From CAG-964 sp902789345 (GTDB lineage Bacteria; Bacillota; Clostridia; Oscillospirales; Acutalibacteraceae): a DNA stretch of 64,000 nucleotides. Position numbers and translations under genes: made by a program. The DNA lies in assembly GCA_052117325.1 (NCBI GenBank), contig JBQKJJ010000006.1; one strand, given 5' to 3'. Position 1 is the stretch's first letter. Every line of letters begins with the position of its first letter. The notes beneath the pieces are model-generated. The model was not told where the DNA came from and searched no databases. It saw only the letters and a list, made by a program, of their open reading frames with translations. Below, piece after piece: positions 60,847 through 64,000 of the stretch.

Positions 60847-61838
60847 TATCGCACCTCCTCAATGGTTATTCCGTCATACTGTTTAAGATATTCCCTTATT
60901 TTTTCAAATGCATTTTTATCTTCAATTCCAATTTCAATGTTGCCGTATATAACCCCGCCGATTTCTCTTGTTGACACCGACACAAGGTTAATAAGCATAT
61001 TTAAGTCAAGGGTCATCTTAGAGATAAGCGGTGTTCCTACTGCACCGTTTAAAACAATTCTTGCCAATGTGCCATAGTCGGCGTTTACCACAGAACCGCC
61101 CTCATAGTCCGGGTACACCAAATGCTTTGCTATTTCTGACTGCGGCTGTGAGAACACCTTTGTAACATAGCCCTCTTCGGCAACAACTCCGTTTTCAAGT
61201 ATAGCTACCTTGTCACAAATATCCTCAACAACGCTCATTTGGTGGGTAATAATAACCACTGTAATTTTATACTTTTGATTAATTTCTTTAATTAGACTTA
61301 ATATTGACTTTGTTGTTTTAGGGTCAAGGGCACTTGTTGCTTCGTCGCACAGCAAAATTTTAGGATCTGTAGCCAACGCTCTTGCGATAGCTACCCTTTG
61401 TTGTTGGCCGCCGGAAAGCTGTGCCGGATATGCCTTTGCTTTGTCCGGCAAACCTACAAGCTCCAAAAGCTCCAGCGCCTTTTTCTGTGCCTCTGCCTTT
61501 TTTACTCCTGCAAGCTCCAAAGGGAAGCTGATATTTTTAAGAACATTCCTCTGCATTAAAAGGTTAAAGCCCTGAAAAATCATTGCAATGTTTTTTCTTT
61601 CCTTTCTAAGCTGGGCGGCAGAAAGATTGTTCATATTCTTTCCGTCTATAATTATTTCACCGGAGGAAGGTCTTTCAAGCATATTTATAGTGCGCACAAG
61701 GGTACTTTTTCCTGCGCCGCTCATACCTATAATACCGTATATGTCGCCGTCTTCTATATTTAATGACACATTTTTTAAGGCGTCAAATTTTTCCCCGTCA
61801 ACTATAAAGGTTTTTGAAACATTTTTTATTTCAATCAT
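60846..61838 (-). CDS. metN: Methionine ABC transporter ATP-binding protein
   Basis: The ATPase of the methionine importer, 330 residues. Walker A GMSGAGKST is near 38-46, signature LSGGQQQR near 138, Walker B ILLCDEATSALDP near 156, and switch His in VVIITHQM near 195. The C-terminal 90 residues form the NIL regulatory domain (about 245-330), which binds methionine and inhibits transport when the cell is full (trans-inhibition). So activity has post-translational feedback besides the leader control upstream. Confidence 0.96.
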   Translation of the reverse strand: MIEIKNVSKTFIVDGEKFDALKNVSLNIEDGDIYGIIGMSGAGKSTLVRTINMLERPSSGEIIIDGKNMNNLSAAQLRKERKNIAMIFQGFNLLMQRNVLKNISFPLELAGVKKAEAQKKALELLELVGLPDKAKAYPAQLSGGQQQRVAIARALATDPKILLCDEATSALDPKTTKSILSLIKEINQKYKITVVIITHQMSVVEDICDKVAILENGVVAEEGYVTKVFSQPQSEIAKHLVYPDYEGGSVVNADYGTLARIVLNGAVGTPLISKMTLDLNMLINLVSVSTREIGGVIYGNIEIGIEDKNAFEKIREYLKQYDGITIEEVR

Positions 61839-61871
61839 TACAAGACCTTCTCTCCGATTTGATAAAATTTC

Positions 61872-62762
61872 TTACTTTAATGCGTCAAGTGTTTTCTGCT
61901 TGCCGCCGTATAGTCCTATAGGTTCAACATGAACTGTTGTAACTACAACCAGGTGTGTTTTATTCTGCTGGTTAAAGTCGTCCAAGTATGGCTTGTGCTC
62001 AACATAGTTAGCGTCAAATTCGCCGCTTTCTACAACATTGTTTGGCTGAATATAATCTGTAAACTCTGTTACCTCAAGTGTAATATCCTTCTTGGCAAGT
62101 ATCTTCTTTACCTCTGCCAAAATTTCTGCGTGTGGTGTTGGTGAAGCCGCTACAGTTATTTTTTCACCCTTTAAGGCATTGTAATCAATACTGCTGTCGT
62201 AGCCGTCGGTTGGGTTATCTACCACGCTTACAACTGAACCGTCGTACTTTTTGGTAATAAAGTCTGCCACCTGCTTGCTTTCAACAGCCGCCTTTAGGGC
62301 TTTGATTTTGTCTGTTTTTTCGTTGCCCTCTTTTACAACAATAACATTGCCGTAGGCTGATGATGAATTTTCAATTCCCAGTGAATCCTTTACAGGGTTT
62401 AGATTTGCCTCAAGTGCGTAGTTAGAGTTAATAACCGCATAGTCAACATCCTGAAGTACATTTGGCACCTGCGCCGCCTCTACCTCGTTAAATTTAATAT
62501 TCTTAGGATTTTCTTTAATATCCTTAATTGTTGCAGTAATGCCTGCATTTTCGTCCAACTTAATGTAACCAAGCTGCTGAAGCAAAAGCAAAGACCTTGC
62601 CTCGTTTGTTGTATCGTTAGGTACAGCTATTGTAATGCTGTTTGTACTTGTGTTACTGCTAGCTGAACTTCCTGAATTATTGTCTGATGAGCAGCCTGCA
62701 AACGCCACTGCCACTGTTGTTACTGTAATTGCTGCTAAGATAATAGATACTAATTTTTTCAT
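61872..62762 (-). CDS. metQ: Methionine-binding lipoprotein
   Basis: The extracellular NlpA/MetQ-type substrate-binding lipoprotein, 296 residues. The signal sequence ends in VAFAGC, so Cys24 is lipidated, followed by a Ser/Asn-rich tether. Family features are ITIAVPNDTTNEARSLLLLQ (47-66), AAQVPNVLQDVDYAVINSNYAL (near 92-113) and the C-terminal DANYVEHKPYLDDFNQ region. AAAGGAGAG precedes the ATG. First gene of the operon, behind a long leader with two short Met/Cys-rich ORFs. Confidence 0.95.
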   Translation of the reverse strand: MKKLVSIILAAITVTTVAVAFAGCSSDNNSGSSASSNTSTNSITIAVPNDTTNEARSLLLLQQLGYIKLDENAGITATIKDIKENPKNIKFNEVEAAQVPNVLQDVDYAVINSNYALEANLNPVKDSLGIENSSSAYGNVIVVKEGNEKTDKIKALKAAVESKQVADFITKKYDGSVVSVVDNPTDGYDSSIDYNALKGEKITVAASPTPHAEILAEVKKILAKKDITLEVTEFTDYIQPNNVVESGEFDANYVEHKPYLDDFNQQNKTHLVVVTTVHVEPIGLYGGKQKTLDALK

Positions 62763-62825
62763 TTTAAATTCTCTCCTTTAATTTTTAAAACATTAAATTT
62801 TATTTCTAACTTTATTTATGTATCA

Positions 62826-62891
62826 TTAGCAACAACACATTCGTCCAAATCTGTAATTTTGCCGCAAAAGCTGTTGAAACAATCTTTTCAT
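62826..62891 (-). CDS. Leader peptide 2 (21 aa, ends Met-Cys-Cys-Cys)
   Basis: A 21-codon ORF with a perfect AGGAGG (62900-62905) 8 bases before its ATG. It starts MKRLFQQ and ends GRMCCC-stop, with codons ATG TGT TGT TGC TAA. Three successive Cys codons after a Met codon, just before the stop, are what an attenuator peptide sensing charged tRNA-Cys (and tRNA-Met) would have. It ends 63 bases before the methionine importer gene metQ. A second ATG lies two codons earlier (62897), too close to the AGGAGG. Its expression has not been shown. Confidence 0.6.
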   Translation of the reverse strand: MKRLFQQLLRQNYRFGRMCCC

Positions 62892-62965
62892 TTTCATTTC
62901 CTCCTAAACCAACACAAGTAACTGAAAAAAGCGCCTGTGTCTGTTTTTAATATATTTCATTGCAT

Positions 62966-62996
62966 AAAAATGCCGAAGAGCTTTAACCCACCGGCA
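62966..62996 (-). terminator. Attenuator-like terminator between the two leader ORFs
   Basis: On the minus strand TGCCG and CGGCA form the base of a stem that continues through a G-U pair and a mismatch to GGG/CTC (62971-62996). TTTTT (62966-62970) follows. It sits 16 bases past leader ORF 1 and before the ribosome binding site of ORF 2, the position of a classical attenuator. Confidence 0.6.
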
Positions 62997-63011
62997 AGCC
63001 TGCAATTCAAT

Positions 63012-63113
63012 TTACAGCCTATTCGCAGAGAGCATATTATAACAAGCTAAGTGCATTTTAAAGCACATTGTCATTATGCATTTATAAGCAGTTGACGTTG
63101 TTGTTCCTGTCAT
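63012..63113 (-). CDS. Leader peptide 1 (33 aa, Met/Cys-rich)
   Basis: A 33-codon ORF with AAGGAG (63122-63127) 8 bases before the ATG. Met is at positions 1, 14, 16, 20 and 27, and Cys at 12, 17 and 24, so 8 of 33 residues carry sulfur, far above normal. It begins MTGTTTSTAYKC and ends LSANRL. Its stop codon lies inside a hairpin, followed closely by a terminator-like stem. This is the structure expected of an amino-acid-sensing leader peptide for the methionine importer operon. No homologous peptide is known to me. Confidence 0.65.
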   Translation of the reverse strand: MTGTTTSTAYKCIMTMCFKMHLACYNMLSANRL

Positions 63114-63166
63114 ATTTAGCTCTCCTTTCTTAAACCTATTTTATATATAGGTTTTCTATGTATTAT

Positions 63167-63195
63167 ATGTTATCACACCTTAAATGGTTTGTCAA
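63167..63195 (-). promoter_or_regulatory. metQNI promoter
   Basis: On the minus strand a perfect TTGACA (63190-63195), a 17-base spacer and TAACAT (63167-63172). Transcription should start near 63160, about 47 bases before leader ORF 1. Confidence 0.75.
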
Positions 63196-63249
63196 CATAA
63201 AATTTAATTTTATATTTTAAAAGCAATTTGTTTGATATTGTAATTCCGG

Positions 63250-63735
63250 TTAAAAATTCATTACATATATATCAACACTAAGCTTTCTGTCAAACTTTAT
63301 GCCTGCGTTTTTAATAGTACCGCTGTAGGTAAAGCCGGCCTTTATATGAAGATATATACTTGTTTCGTTTTCACTTGTAATCAGCGACACAACGGTAAGA
63401 ATGTTGGGGTTGTTTTTGGCTGTATCTAAAGCATAATCCATTAGCTTAGTGCCAATATGCATATTTCTGTATCCGTTCTTTACATAAACAGACAGCTCTA
63501 CAGTACAGTCATATGCATCACGCCAACTATACCTTGACAGTGAAACATATCCCAAAATCTCCCCTTTATCTTCAAACACAGCTAGCAAGTACTTACCTGT
63601 ATGCTGTCGGAACATATCTTCAAAGAATGAAATTTGTCTGGGGTTAATATCAAAGGTTGCTGTTGTATTTAACACTGCATCGTTATATATATCCATTATA
63701 TATGGTATGTCACTTTCCACAGCCGTTCTAATCAT
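63250..63735 (-). CDS. GNAT N-acetyltransferase (phosphinothricin acetyltransferase-like)
   Basis: A 161-residue GNAT enzyme of the PAT/BAR-like group: MIRTAVESDIPYIMDIYNDA at the start, TTATFDINPR near 31, YGYVSLSRYSWRDAY-like strand near 79-91, acetyl-CoA loop NGYRNMHIGTKLMDYAL (near 102-118), and the late FTYSGTIKNAGIKFDRKLSVD. Relatives acetylate phosphinothricin or methionine sulfoximine and sulfone, glutamine-synthetase inhibitors. It overlaps the upstream PLP-enzyme gene by 4 bases, so it belongs with sulfur amino acid genes, and a methionine-derived substrate is plausible. Confidence 0.88.
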   Translation of the reverse strand: MIRTAVESDIPYIMDIYNDAVLNTTATFDINPRQISFFEDMFRQHTGKYLLAVFEDKGEILGYVSLSRYSWRDAYDCTVELSVYVKNGYRNMHIGTKLMDYALDTAKNNPNILTVVSLITSENETSIYLHIKAGFTYSGTIKNAGIKFDRKLSVDIYVMNF

Positions 63736-64000
63736 AGCAAATTTTCCTTTTCCAGCGCTTGTTTTAGGTCGGCAATAATGTCCTCTGTATCCTCAATTCC
63801 CACGCTAAGTCTAAAGAAACCATTGTGGAACTCCTCCGGATACAAATACTGTCTTTCATCATTTTCACCTAAAAATACAATTAAGCTTTCATCGTGTCCC
63901 AAAGAAACAGCCGATGTTATAAGCTGTAGGTGACTTACAACACGGTTATAAGTATCGTGGTCTGCCTTTAAGCCAAAGGAAAGCACTCCGCCAAAGCCGT
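63732..64000 (-). CDS. Cys/Met metabolism PLP-dependent enzyme (C-terminal part, truncated by window end)
   Basis: The last 89 or so residues of a trans-sulfuration-family enzyme. GFGGVLSFGLKAD, LITSAVSLGHDESLI (the conserved SLG segment), YPEEFHNGFFRLSVGIEDTEDIIADLKQAL are typical of cystathionine gamma-lyase, methionine gamma-lyase and O-acetylhomoserine sulfhydrylase. The active-site Lys lies outside the window, so the exact reaction cannot be settled. In these enzymes the common motif is R(L/I)SVGIEDxxDLxxDL, seen here. It overlaps the GNAT gene by 4 bases and lies upstream of the metQNI importer. Confidence 0.9.
   Translation of the reverse strand, partial: GFGGVLSFGLKADHDTYNRVVSHLQLITSAVSLGHDESLIVFLGENDERQYLYPEEFHNGFFRLSVGIEDTEDIIADLKQALEKENLL

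Larger units (their letters stand above)
62763..63160 (-). promoter_or_regulatory. metQNI leader with two leader ORFs and an attenuator hairpin
   Basis: A transcript leader of about 400 nt. In order of transcription: a small stem AAACCTAT/ATAGGTTT (63132-63154); leader ORF 1 (63113 to 63012); a hairpin CTGTAA/TTGCAG (63000-63017) that contains its stop codon, with a competing pairing CTGC(G)AAT/ATTGCAG (63021-63028 with 63000-63006); a terminator-like hairpin (62966-62996); leader ORF 2 (62891 to 62826); then 63 nt to metQ. None of the S-box or T-box conserved motifs is present. The layout suggests translation-dependent attenuation by Met/Cys supply. Confidence 0.6.

Noticed and set aside
62763..63160. 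S-box (SAM-I) or T-box riboswitch before metQ
   Set aside because: Neither the S-box core nor the T-box AGGGTGG-type box is present on the minus strand. The leader ORFs explain the region better.

Overview
The window is about 64 kb of AT-rich chromosome from a low-GC Gram-positive anaerobe. It carries a complete spoIIA sporulation operon, a secreted alpha-amylase with two CBM26-like starch-binding modules and a dockerin, Thr/Pro/Glu-rich linkers in exported proteins, a split transketolase, and cobalamin-dependent methionine synthase with a separately encoded reactivation domain. The dockerin amylase points to an amylosome-type starch degrader of the Ruminococcaceae/Oscillospiraceae (Ruminococcus bromii-like). 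That assignment is inference. No rRNA, tRNA or CRISPR array was found.

Layout. 0.2-5 kb: FtsX-type ABC exporter operon behind a perfect operator-like palindrome, a DUF2383-like protein and a YoaK/DUF1275 membrane protein. 5-8 kb: polyphosphate kinase translationally coupled to a CorA-like channel. 8-11.4 kb: membrane-anchored NlpC/P60 wall hydrolase with a WalR-like box at its promoter, then a 1.1-kb gap without a gene. 11.4-19 kb: uvrA, spoIIAA-spoIIAB-sigF, and a trmN6-like/rsmI/folC operon. 19-25.5 kb: PucR-type regulator, lipoprotein, GNAT and the amylase. 25.8-32 kb: Tim44-like membrane protein, then metF, a tandem hairpin repeat array, the metH reactivation gene, metH and an AlkD-like glycosylase. 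32-37.4 kb: murC, rlmD, and an accessory patch flanked by a 14-bp direct repeat at the rlmD 3' end, followed by a frameshifted SRA-domain gene. 37.4-46.9 kb: htpG and a cyclophilin under a CIRCE-type operator, a MocR regulator, NAD salvage (nicotinamidase and pncB), a DUF815 ATPase and an AraC regulator. 47-54 kb: YebC, PHP phosphatase, split transketolase, sugar acetyltransferase, and a small-protein/GltS/TAXI cluster. 54-60 kb: one very large DUF4011-type helicase-nuclease. 60-64 kb: metQ-metN-metI methionine importer, a GNAT and a truncated sulfur-amino-acid PLP enzyme.

The main finding is the roughly 400-nt leader of the metQNI operon. It holds two unlisted short ORFs with good ribosome binding sites: a 33-codon one in which 8 residues are Met or Cys, and a 21-codon one ending Met-Cys-Cys-Cys. 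A terminator-like hairpin lies between them. This looks like translation-coupled attenuation sensing methionine/cysteine, in place of the S-box or T-box usual in Firmicutes. Other strong regulatory signals are the CIRCE-controlled cyclophilin-htpG operon and the covarying hairpin repeats before the metH genes.
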